Below, piece by piece: positions 7,496 to 15,094 of a stretch of DNA of 42,249 bases. The notes under the pieces were generated by a model. It was given only the letters and a program-made list of their open reading frames with translations. It was not told the origin of the DNA and searched no databases. Both the position numbers and the translations under genes were made by a program. The DNA comes from an uncultured Flavobacteriales bacterium (GTDB lineage Bacteria; Bacteroidota; Bacteroidia; Flavobacteriales_D; Crocinitomicaceae): the NCBI GenBank assembly GCA_905182775.1, contig CAJJCU010000045.1, positions 1 through 42,249 of the forward strand, written 5' to 3'. Within the stretch, counting starts at the first letter, position 1; each line of letters starts with the position of its first letter.

Positions 7496-7624
7496 TTATA
7501 AAGTTGCGAATAAATAATAGACGATAGAAAACGTAATGACTGCGTAGAAAATTAATCTAATGATCGTACTTTTTTTTGGTCGCTCTGGTAAGCGGGACCG
7601 GAAATTAAAATCCTCATCTTTCAC
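7496..7624 (-). CDS. Small single-pass membrane protein, 42 residues (GTG start)
   Basis: Reading the minus strand from GTG at 7624 gives 42 codons and TAA at 7496. A charged N-terminus (MKDEDFNFRSRLPERPKKS) is followed by one hydrophobic helix of about 19 residues (about 23-41, IRLIFYAVITFSIVYYLFA). An in-frame TAA lies two codons upstream and no ATG is available, so GTG is the only plausible start. The positive-inside pattern (RPKK just before the helix) predicts a cytoplasmic N-terminus. It sits 18 nt before the DUF2141 gene on the same strand. I do not recognise it; the compact charged-head, one-helix layout and the operon position argue that it is real. Confidence 0.6.
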   Translation of the reverse strand: MKDEDFNFRSRLPERPKKSTIIRLIFYAVITFSIVYYLFATL

Positions 7625-7648
7625 ACCTTAAAAATAATTCAATTTCTC

Positions 7649-7656
7649 TACCTTTG
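7649..7656 (+). promoter_or_regulatory. -7 box for galE, 4 nt before its ATG
   Basis: TACCTTTG is a perfect TAnnTTTG box, ending 4 nt before the galE ATG at 7661, so transcription should begin at or next to the start codon. It is part of the dyad TACC-TTT-GGTA (7649-7659). No clear -33 TTG is seen at 19 bp. Confidence 0.55.
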
Positions 7657-7660
7657 GTAC

Positions 7661-8686
7661 ATGCGTAAAAAAGTTTTAGTTACGGGTGGTGCTGGGTATA
7701 TTGGTTCGCATACTGTTGTGGAGCTTTTTAACGCGGGCTATCAGCCAATCATATTGGATGACTTTAGAAACTCTGATGAGTCGGTACTTGATGGTATTTC
7801 TCAAATTATAGGATCAAAACCTGAATTGTTAAGAGGCGACGTTTGCGACACAAATCTGCTTAGCAAGTTCATAAAGGAAAATGAAATTTGTGGAATCATA
7901 CACTTTGCCGCCTATAAGGCTGTTGGAGAATCTGTGGAAAAGCCTTTAAATTATTATCAAAACAATTTAGAGGGCTTGGTTGCAGTGCTAAAGGTCGTTT
8001 CTATGCATCCTGAGATTACTTTTGTTTTTTCTTCGTCATGTACCGTCTACGGTGAGCCTTTTGGTCAAAAAGAAGTGACTGAGAAAACAGAAAGGAGCAT
8101 TCCAACTTCTCCCTATGGTTACACAAAATGGTTGGGAGAACAAATTATAAATGACGTCTTTAACTCGAATGCAGACCTTCGGTTGATGAGCTTGCGCTAT
8201 TTTAACCCTATTGGTGCGCATGAATCAGCGGCAATTGGAGAGCTACCTATAGGGAAGCCTAACAACTTACTACCTTTTATCACGCAGACTGCTGCAGGAC
8301 TGCATGACCAATTAACTATTTTTGGAAATGATTACCCGACAATTGATGGGACATGTGTTCGTGACTACATTCATGTTGTTGATCTTGCCGAGGCGCATGT
8401 GAAGGCCTTAGATTTTTTGGTGAAGGAATCAAAAGGATGTCATGAGGTCGTCAATATTGGTACAGGAAAGGGCTCTAGTGTCTTGGAAATGGTTCGTGCC
8501 TTTGAGCAAGTGAATCAGGTTAAATTGAATTATGAATTTGGGCCAAAAAGAGCTGGTGATGTCATAGAGATATATGCAAATGTTGATTATGCAAAGGAAC
8601 TTCTGGCTTGGCAAGCAAATAAAACGATTACAGATGCGGTAAGAGATGCATGGAATTGGGAAAAATTAATCCGCTCCATAGAATGA
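7661..8686 (+). CDS. galE: UDP-glucose 4-epimerase
   Basis: Interconverts UDP-glucose and UDP-galactose in the cytoplasm, supplying galactose for surface glycans. The 341 residues match the usual 335-345. It is an extended short-chain dehydrogenase: NAD-binding GGAGYIG (9-15), LRGDV near 57-61, the SSSCTVYG segment with the catalytic Ser (about 124-126), and the YxxxK pair Tyr152/Lys156 in SPYGYTKW. PIGAHESAAIGE and the C-terminal GRPS-like KRAGD segment are also typical of GalE. Its stop codon overlaps the next start (ATGA at 8683-8686), so it heads a tightly packed operon with a barrel protein, tatD and ansA. Other sugar-nucleotide epimerases are possible, but the motif set fits GalE best. 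Confidence 0.95.
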   Translation: MRKKVLVTGGAGYIGSHTVVELFNAGYQPIILDDFRNSDESVLDGISQIIGSKPELLRGDVCDTNLLSKFIKENEICGIIHFAAYKAVGESVEKPLNYYQNNLEGLVAVLKVVSMHPEITFVFSSSCTVYGEPFGQKEVTEKTERSIPTSPYGYTKWLGEQIINDVFNSNADLRLMSLRYFNPIGAHESAAIGELPIGKPNNLLPFITQTAAGLHDQLTIFGNDYPTIDGTCVRDYIHVVDLAEAHVKALDFLVKESKGCHEVVNIGTGKGSSVLEMVRAFEQVNQVKLNYEFGPKRAGDVIEIYANVDYAKELLAWQANKTITDAVRDAWNWEKLIRSIE

Positions 8687-9405
8687 GATTAGTGATTATA
8701 TTTCTTTTCATCTGTTTTGTTTCAACCGCTCAAGGAGAAAAAAAACAAACACAAGAGCGACCTGGTTTATTTTGGTATTTCAGTGGCTTGAGGCCATTTA
8801 AGGATACCGATAGAAAAAAGTATGATCGTGTTATCGTTGACTTAACCTATAACGATTGGATTGGGGAAAATGGCCCTTTCAATAACAACTGGAATTCAAT
8901 TGGAGTAGCCGCGAGTCTCAATAAAGATATCCTCTTGGAGCGTTCAGAAAACATCACGTTAGGTATTGGTTTAGGTTATGGTTATTTAAACCATCGTACT
9001 CCCAGGCTATTTTATGTGACGCCATTTGAATCTGTTCAATCTCAGGTCCCAGTATCGACGGACAGCATTATCTCGTCATTTTTTACAGTGCATCAATTTT
9101 ACATTCCTTTAGAGCTCCGGTTCAGGTCAAAAGGGTGGAAACACAAAAAAATAATTTTAGGGGCGAGATTGGGTATTCAACCCTTTATGAATATAAGTTC
9201 CTACCGCACATTTGAAGGGCAAGTTGAATATTCCGAGGTTAAATTAAAAGAGGAATACAATTGGTTTTACTTTTCGACCTATATCCGATGTGGGTTTAGA
9301 AATTGGTCTTTATTTTGTGCTTACCAACCTCTTTCAATCTTCTCAAATAATCAAAGTATGGAAATTCATCCGCTACAAATGGGAGTAAGCCTTTCTTTAT
9401 TCTAA
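8683..9405 (+). CDS. Predicted outer-membrane beta-barrel protein
   Basis: I chose the ATG at 8683 (240 residues), which overlaps the galE stop as ATGA and gives a proper signal peptide (MRLVIIFLFICFVSTAQG); an upstream in-frame ATG at 8650 would hide it. The mature protein has alternating amphipathic strands rich in Tyr/Phe/Gly (LGIGLGYGYLNHR; YIPLELRFRSK; KIILGARLGIQPFMN; FYFSTYIRCGF) and ends in Phe (MGVSLSLF), the C-terminal signature expected of a BAM-assembled barrel. It resembles the PorT/OmpA-barrel-like proteins common in Bacteroidota. Substrate or partner unknown. It lies between galE and tatD, with its stop overlapping the tatD start as TAATG. Confidence 0.75.
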   Translation: MRLVIIFLFICFVSTAQGEKKQTQERPGLFWYFSGLRPFKDTDRKKYDRVIVDLTYNDWIGENGPFNNNWNSIGVAASLNKDILLERSENITLGIGLGYGYLNHRTPRLFYVTPFESVQSQVPVSTDSIISSFFTVHQFYIPLELRFRSKGWKHKKIILGARLGIQPFMNISSYRTFEGQVEYSEVKLKEEYNWFYFSTYIRCGFRNWSLFCAYQPLSIFSNNQSMEIHPLQMGVSLSLF

Positions 9406-10190
9406 TGATTGATACGCATTCACATATGTACAGCTCGCAATTCGATGAAGATCGAAACGCAACTCTTGAACGAGCAAGGGCTGAAGGGGTTTCTCATATC
9501 CTACTCCCAAATATTGACTCTACTTCTATTGAGGCATTACATCAACTGTCTGTGAGTGAAAAAGACTGTATTCCCATGATGGGCTTACACCCCTGTAGTG
9601 TCAATAAAGATTTTGAATCTGAACTCTCTAGAATAGAATCTGAACTCTTTCATGGGAAGCATCATTATATTGCAGTCGGTGAGATTGGGATTGATCTTTA
9701 TTGGGACCAAAGTTATCTTGAAGAACAGAAAACTGCTTTTCAAAAACAAATTGTTTGGGCTAAACAGTTAGGACTTCCTATTGTGATTCACGCTAGAGAT
9801 TCAATGGCTGAAATTTTAGAAATTTTGGACCAAGAGAACAGCACAGAATTGACTGGAGTATTTCATTGTTTTTCAGGAACAAGCGAAGATGCAGAGCGTA
9901 TATTAGCTTATGGTGGTTTCAAATTTGGTATAGGCGGTGTGGTGACATTTAAAAAGTCAGACCTCCCTCTGATTCTAAAAGCAATCCCATTGAATGAAAT
10001 TCTGCTCGAAACGGATGCTCCTTATTTGTCCCCTGTTCCTTTTCGTGGAAAACGTAATGAAAGTGCCTACCTGCGATATGTAGCGGAAAAATTATCTGAC
10101 ATCTACGCGTGTTCATTAGAAAAGATTAAACAGACAACATCAGTCAATGCAGAAGCCCTTTTTAAAATCTCAAAATTCATAAAAAAATGA
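9405..10190 (+). CDS. tatD: TatD family metal-dependent deoxyribonuclease/hydrolase
   Basis: A 261-residue TIM-barrel amidohydrolase with the full TatD ligand set: His5 and His7 in MIDTHSHMY, Glu93 in GEIGIDLYWD, His129 in VIHARD, His154 in FHCFSG and Asp204 in LLETDAPYLSP. Family members cleave DNA exonucleolytically using two metal ions, and some act in DNA repair or RNA quality control; the substrate in this organism is not known. It starts one base inside the stop of the barrel gene (TAATG), and its own stop overlaps the ansA start (ATGA). The name TatD is historical, and no tatABC gene lies nearby. Confidence 0.94.
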   Translation: MIDTHSHMYSSQFDEDRNATLERARAEGVSHILLPNIDSTSIEALHQLSVSEKDCIPMMGLHPCSVNKDFESELSRIESELFHGKHHYIAVGEIGIDLYWDQSYLEEQKTAFQKQIVWAKQLGLPIVIHARDSMAEILEILDQENSTELTGVFHCFSGTSEDAERILAYGGFKFGIGGVVTFKKSDLPLILKAIPLNEILLETDAPYLSPVPFRGKRNESAYLRYVAEKLSDIYACSLEKIKQTTSVNAEALFKISKFIKK

Positions 10191-11209
10191 CGAAAGTATT
10201 AGTCATCTATACGGGTGGTACGATAGGAATGATCAAAGACCCTGAATCAGGACTATTGAATAGTTTTGACTTTAATTCTGTTTATGAGCATATACCTGAG
10301 CTCAATAGATTGAACGTAGAGATCGATACGATGAGCTTTAAAAAACCGATAGATTCTTCTGAGATTACTCCAAAGCATTGGGTGGAGCTGGCAGAGTGTA
10401 TCAAAAAATCCTATAGCGCCTACGATGGGTATGTCGTTCTACACGGAACGGATACGATGTCTTTTACGGCCTCAGCATTGAGTTTCATGATTCAAGGTCT
10501 TCAAAAGCCAATCATTTTTACGGGAAGTCAATTACCCATAGGGGTCATAAGGACAGACGGGAAAGAGAATCTCATAACTGCAATTGAAATCGCTGCTGCT
10601 AAAGATTCTAACGGTGAATCTATTGTTCAGGAGGTTGCCGTTTATTTTGAGTATTCCTTGTACAGAGGGAATAGAAGCTCGAAAGTGAGTTCACATCAAT
10701 TTGAGGCATTTAAATCTCCAAATTATCCTGAATTGGCAGTTGCAGGTGTCAATATTAAATACAAATGGAATAGTTTATTGCGGTCACAACACCCAGAACC
10801 CATTTACCAATTTGACTTATCGACCTCAGTCGCATTGCTTAAAATATTCCCAGGAATGGATATTGAAATTTATAAAGGGATATTCAATTTGGCGCAGACC
10901 AAGGGAATTGTTTTGGAGACATTTGGTTCTGGAAATGCCCCATCCAATATTGCAATGCAAAAGATGATGGAGCAATATGTTGAGGCGGGCGGTGTCATTC
11001 TTAACATAACGCAATGCAGCACAGGTGGCGTGAAGCAAGGAGCCTACCAAACGAGTTCTTTTTTCAATAAAATAGGGGTTATTAGTGGCGTTGATATGAC
11101 TGCGGAAGCGGCATTGACAAAGCTGATGTTCGTCTTGGGCACGTGCACCTCTGTTGCCGAGGTAAAAGAGCTTATTTCGACTCCTATTTGCGGAGAGATG
11201 GAGCGCTAG
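10187..11209 (+). CDS. ansA: L-asparaginase, type I (cytoplasmic)
   Basis: Hydrolyses L-asparagine to aspartate and ammonia. The 340 residues carry both family signatures: YTGGTIGM with the nucleophile Thr12, and LHGTDTMSFTASALSFM (about 85-101) with Thr88 and Asp89. No signal peptide is present, so this is the cytoplasmic, AnsA-like type. FTGSQLPIGVIRTDGKEN is also typical. The ATG overlaps the tatD stop (ATGA). At the other end its TAG shares the palindrome CTAG with the stop of the convergent ftsE gene. A glutamyl-tRNA amidotransferase-like or lysophospholipase side role, as in some homologues, cannot be excluded. Confidence 0.94.
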   Translation: MTKVLVIYTGGTIGMIKDPESGLLNSFDFNSVYEHIPELNRLNVEIDTMSFKKPIDSSEITPKHWVELAECIKKSYSAYDGYVVLHGTDTMSFTASALSFMIQGLQKPIIFTGSQLPIGVIRTDGKENLITAIEIAAAKDSNGESIVQEVAVYFEYSLYRGNRSSKVSSHQFEAFKSPNYPELAVAGVNIKYKWNSLLRSQHPEPIYQFDLSTSVALLKIFPGMDIEIYKGIFNLAQTKGIVLETFGSGNAPSNIAMQKMMEQYVEAGGVILNITQCSTGGVKQGAYQTSSFFNKIGVISGVDMTAEAALTKLMFVLGTCTSVAEVKELISTPICGEMER

Positions 11210-11880
11210 ACTCTTTGGTCAATGACTTCTCCATTTTCGACCAATAGCGTTCTATTTGGAAATAATTTCACAATATGCATGTCGTGGGTAGCCATAAGGA
11301 TTGAAGCTTTTTTCTCTTTTGCTACTGCAATTAATAAGCGCATAATTTCTTCCGAAGTTTCTGGATCTAGATTGCCCGTAGGTTCATCAGCTAAAATTAG
11401 CTTCGGCTCATTTAATAAGGCTCTGGCAATCGACACTCTTTGTTGCTCTCCTCCGGATAGCTCATGAGGCATTTTTTCATTCATGTCTTCGAGTCCCACC
11501 ATTTTTAAACAAGCGATCGCACGTTCATGTATAAGGGGCTTTTTCCTCCATCCTGTAGCTTTAAGAACGAAATAAAGGTTCTGAATTACTGTTCGATCCA
11601 TTAATAATTGAAAATCTTGAAAAACGATTCCGATTTTTCTTCGAACCAAAGGAATATCTCGTCTTTTTAATTTTCGCAGATCATACGTGTCAAATTGGCC
11701 TTTCCCATTTGTTAATGGTAATTCGCCATAGAGTGTTTTTAAAATGCTACTCTTCCCACTTCCTGTTTTTCCTATTAAGTAAACAAATTGACTTTCTTCA
11801 ATATTCAATTGGACGTTAGAGAGAACTTTGTTCCCTTTTTGGAAAATATCGGTGTTTTCGAGAGTAACTACTTTAGACAT
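11206..11880 (-). CDS. ftsE: FtsE-like cell division ABC transporter ATP-binding protein
   Basis: The 224 residues from the ATG at 11880 match the usual FtsE length (222 in E. coli); a longer upstream reading into 12063 would run through the promoter of the neighbouring gene and is rejected. Walker A is GKTGSGKS (37-44), the ABC signature LSGGEQQRVSIARALL (141-156), Walker B LILADEPTGNLD (161-172) and the H-loop His199. With FtsX, FtsE powers activation of peptidoglycan hydrolases at the division site. The start MSKVVTLENTDIFQ and YLIGKTGSGKSS resemble flavobacterial FtsE. No ftsX is adjacent, which I recall as usual in Bacteroidota. LolD is the main alternative, but no LolC/E partner is present. 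Confidence 0.85.
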   Translation of the reverse strand: MSKVVTLENTDIFQKGNKVLSNVQLNIEESQFVYLIGKTGSGKSSILKTLYGELPLTNGKGQFDTYDLRKLKRRDIPLVRRKIGIVFQDFQLLMDRTVIQNLYFVLKATGWRKKPLIHERAIACLKMVGLEDMNEKMPHELSGGEQQRVSIARALLNEPKLILADEPTGNLDPETSEEIMRLLIAVAKEKKASILMATHDMHIVKLFPNRTLLVENGEVIDQRV

Positions 11881-12007
11881 AAAACTTATGTGTTTATACA
11901 AAAGTGCAGAATCATCTTCGTCATAAATGAATTGTTTTGGAATATCTCTTAACATGATGAGGTTTAAAACTTTTGAATTCTTACTTAAAATGGCTTGTTT
12001 GTGAATG

Positions 12008-12015
12008 TAAATTTG
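12008..12015 (+). promoter_or_regulatory. -7 box for the large TPR protein, 4 nt before its GTG
   Basis: TAAATTTG matches TAnnTTTG and ends 4 nt before the GTG at 12020. Only a weak TTA stands near the -33 position. The region 11881-12019 is the divergent gap between ftsE and this gene. Confidence 0.5.
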
Positions 12016-12019
12016 TTTA

Positions 12020-15000
12020 GTGCGACAATGTAGAACAATAAGTATTTTGATGGCGTTTGCCATCCTTCCTTTTCTTGTTTTCTCCCAGGAAACAGATAAG
12101 TATTCAAGTCTCTATGAAGGATATTTTCGTGGAGAAGAGTTTTATTCCAATTTGCAATATGGTGCTGCTAAAAAGGAGTTTAGAGATTTCATAACCCATT
12201 GTGATAACTATAATGACCCTTTGTTTCAGAAGGCATTGTATTATGAAGGAATGGCTGGTCTTGAACTTTATAATAGCGATGCCATTGATCTTCTTATGGA
12301 GTACAATCGGCTTTATCCTGAAAACATTCACCGCAAGTTCATCAATTTTAAAATTGGTAACTCCTTCTTTCAAGATGAAACCTATGATGATGCACAAATT
12401 TGGCTCGATAAGTTGTCTGCCAGTGATTTAGACACCACTTACCGGGAGGAATATCATTTTAAGTTAGGGTATGCAGCTCTTCAAAATGAAGACTCGGAAG
12501 TAGCAATTAATGCCTTTCGAGAAAATTTAAAAGGCCACTCTCAGTATGCCCCTCCAAGCAAATACTTTTTTGCTCATTTATGTTTTGAAAGGGGATCTTA
12601 TCAGCTCGCCCTAGAACAATTTATAGCGCTTGAAAAAAACACCTCTTATTGCGGGATTGTTCCTTATTACATTGTTCAAATTTATCACAAGCAGGGAGAT
12701 TTTGATGCGGTAATTGACTATGCACCAACCGTTCTGTCTTGCAAGCTGGTTAATCATGAAAAGGACGTCAACCATATTATTGGAAACGCACATTATAAGA
12801 AGCGGAACTATCAGGATGCGTTAAGCTACCTCATTAAGTATGCGAAGAAATCTCGTTTACGCAGAGAGGATGCCTATCAGATTGGGTATGCCTTTTTTCA
12901 AACAAAGTCCTACGGTAAGGCCATTCAGTATCTTGATCAAGTTGCCCGTATAGATGATAGTTTAGGGCAAATCTCAATGTATAAAATAGCGGAGTGTTAC
13001 CAACTAACCGAACAGCTTTTACCTGCAAGAAGTGCCTTTGAATATGCATCTGAAATGACATCTATTCCAAAAATACAAGAAGATGCATTGTATAATTTTG
13101 CTGTGATTTCTTTCGCCGTAGACATCAATCCTTACGATGAGTCGGTTCGAGCTTTCGAGAACTATCTTGAAAAGTATCCAAACTCTTCAAGAAAAGGAGA
13201 TGTCTATCAATACTTAATCAACGCCTATAGCTCGACAAGTAATTATAAAAAGGCGATTGAATCTCTTAAAAAGCTTCCAAATTTAGATACACGATTAAAG
13301 CGCGTCTATCAAACTTTGTCCTACAATCATGGTGTTGAGTTATTTCAGAAGCGTCTATACAACTCATCTATTCGTGCATTTGCAGCTGTAAATGACCACC
13401 CAATTGACCCACAGCTCTCGGCTCTTTCTAGATACTGGATTGCAGATGCCTATTTCAGACAAAACAAAATGCAGGAAGCTATTGCAAATTACAAGATGTT
13501 TATTGCTTCTCCTGCTTCAAATTCGATCCCAGAAAAAATCGATGCTTTTTACAACATTGCATACGCCTATAAAGAAATTGATGCAGAAACTAGAGCTTCT
13601 GAGAATTTTAGAATTTACTTACAATCCAATCCAAACAACCCGAGAAAAGAGGTTGATGCCTGTTTTAGAGTTGCTGATATTTTTTACCTCAACAAAGAAA
13701 ATGCGTTAGCTATTGAGTTCTATGAAAAGGCATTGGCTTATAACACAAAATTAAATGACAAGGCCCTTTATTATGTTGCCAAAACTTATGGGTATAGCGG
13801 GCAAGGTGCGCTTAAAGTCTCAAAACTGATTGAAATTTTAACGACCTACGTTGACTCTAAATATGCAATGAATGCTACCTATGAGCTGGCAAACACCTAT
13901 TCCTCTATAGGGAACAATGATGATGCTTTAATCTATTACGATAATTTGCTTATTGATTATCCGAATTCTCCTTTCCTTACGCAGGCAAAGATTGGTAAAG
14001 CAAATTGTTATCTAAAAAAGTGGCAATATGAAAAAGCAGAGACCGCATATCTAAAGGTACTTGCAGAGCACGAAAACGAGAATGACGTTTGCGAGATTGC
14101 AGCCAAAGGATTGGTTGATGTTTATACAGCCCTTCAAAAGCCTCAAAAGGCCGCTGAGGTTGTAGATCGTTATAGCTGTATCAATTACACGGACGATGAA
14201 AAGGAGAATCTATTTTACACGCCTGCGCTTCAAGCCTACCTTGATACAAATTACATGGAGGCTATTGATAAATTTAAAATTTACCTCAATAGCTTCTCTG
14301 AGTCTGGTCAGTATGTTGCCGAAACGTATTATTACCTAGGAACTTCTTATTTGGCGGTCAATGATACGTTAAACGGGATCGAGAATTACAAACTATTTTT
14401 AGCGCGAACCACAAATTCTTATAGTGAAGCTGCTGCGCGTAAAGTTTCTAGATACTATTATAGCCAAAAGGATTATGCAACAGCCGTTTCCTATTATGAA
14501 AAGCTAGAACTTTTAGCAACGACACCGAGCACCATCTTTATTTCACGTTTTGGTATTATGCGGTCTGCTTATTTTATCGAGGACTATCTAAAGAGCAAGC
14601 AATATGCGGCGTTGGTTCTTGAGTCACCAGCTTTAGATAACACCCAGGAAGCGGAAGCTAATTATGCTTTGGGGATTTCTGCTTATCGCTTGAAGATTTA
14701 TACTGATGCAATTACACCGTTGCGATGGTTGGTCGGAAATACTACAACATTTATGGGCTCAGAGGCCAAGTATTCCTTAGCCTATATTAATTTCATAGAG
14801 GAAGATCTAGAGGGAGCAAGAAAAGGAATAAAAGAGCTCCTAAAGATGAAACCAAGTTATGATTATTGGATAGCGAAAGCTTTGATTTTAAAATCGAGAA
14901 TTTTTGTAAAAGAAGCAGACTATGTACAAGCTGAACAAAATTTAAAATCCGTAAAAGAGCATTATCCGATCCAAGATGATGGTGTGGTTGACGAAGCGAA

Positions 15001-15094
15001 TGCTTTGTGGCAAGAAATCCTTCTTTTAAAAGAAGCAGAAGAAAATAAAGAAGAGGAAAATCCAGAAACTAAAATTGAAATAAATGAAGAATAG
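12020..15094 (+). CDS. Large secreted tetratricopeptide-repeat protein
   Basis: A 1024-residue protein. The GTG at 12020 gives a good signal peptide (MRQCRTISILMAFAILPFLVFSQ, positive start then hydrophobic core); the later ATG at 12050 would lose the charged N-region. The mature protein is almost entirely TPR-like helical repeats with typical A/Y/G/F spacing, for example ALYYEGMAGLELY, AAKKEFRDFI, AIQYLDQVARI, AIANYKMFI, AIEFYEKALAY, ALIYYDNLLIDYPNSP and AIDKFKIYLNSF. It ends in an acidic tail. Bacteroidota have such long periplasmic TPR proteins, sometimes labelled 'putative component of TonB system'. It overlaps the next gene, an outer-membrane barrel, by 11 bp, so a shared role at the outer membrane is likely but inferred. 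Confidence 0.88.
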   Translation: MRQCRTISILMAFAILPFLVFSQETDKYSSLYEGYFRGEEFYSNLQYGAAKKEFRDFITHCDNYNDPLFQKALYYEGMAGLELYNSDAIDLLMEYNRLYPENIHRKFINFKIGNSFFQDETYDDAQIWLDKLSASDLDTTYREEYHFKLGYAALQNEDSEVAINAFRENLKGHSQYAPPSKYFFAHLCFERGSYQLALEQFIALEKNTSYCGIVPYYIVQIYHKQGDFDAVIDYAPTVLSCKLVNHEKDVNHIIGNAHYKKRNYQDALSYLIKYAKKSRLRREDAYQIGYAFFQTKSYGKAIQYLDQVARIDDSLGQISMYKIAECYQLTEQLLPARSAFEYASEMTSIPKIQEDALYNFAVISFAVDINPYDESVRAFENYLEKYPNSSRKGDVYQYLINAYSSTSNYKKAIESLKKLPNLDTRLKRVYQTLSYNHGVELFQKRLYNSSIRAFAAVNDHPIDPQLSALSRYWIADAYFRQNKMQEAIANYKMFIASPASNSIPEKIDAFYNIAYAYKEIDAETRASENFRIYLQSNPNNPRKEVDACFRVADIFYLNKENALAIEFYEKALAYNTKLNDKALYYVAKTYGYSGQGALKVSKLIEILTTYVDSKYAMNATYELANTYSSIGNNDDALIYYDNLLIDYPNSPFLTQAKIGKANCYLKKWQYEKAETAYLKVLAEHENENDVCEIAAKGLVDVYTALQKPQKAAEVVDRYSCINYTDDEKENLFYTPALQAYLDTNYMEAIDKFKIYLNSFSESGQYVAETYYYLGTSYLAVNDTLNGIENYKLFLARTTNSYSEAAARKVSRYYYSQKDYATAVSYYEKLELLATTPSTIFISRFGIMRSAYFIEDYLKSKQYAALVLESPALDNTQEAEANYALGISAYRLKIYTDAITPLRWLVGNTTTFMGSEAKYSLAYINFIEEDLEGARKGIKELLKMKPSYDYWIAKALILKSRIFVKEADYVQAEQNLKSVKEHYPIQDDGVVDEANALWQEILLLKEAEENKEEENPETKIEINEE

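Noticed and set aside
8650-8682. Earlier start for the barrel protein at 8650
   Set aside because: It would bury the signal peptide behind 11 polar residues; the ATGA overlap with galE at 8683 is the natural start.
11881-12063. FtsE extended by 61 residues
   Set aside because: The extension overlaps the start of the divergent TPR gene and its promoter; FtsE proteins begin near MSKVVTLEN.
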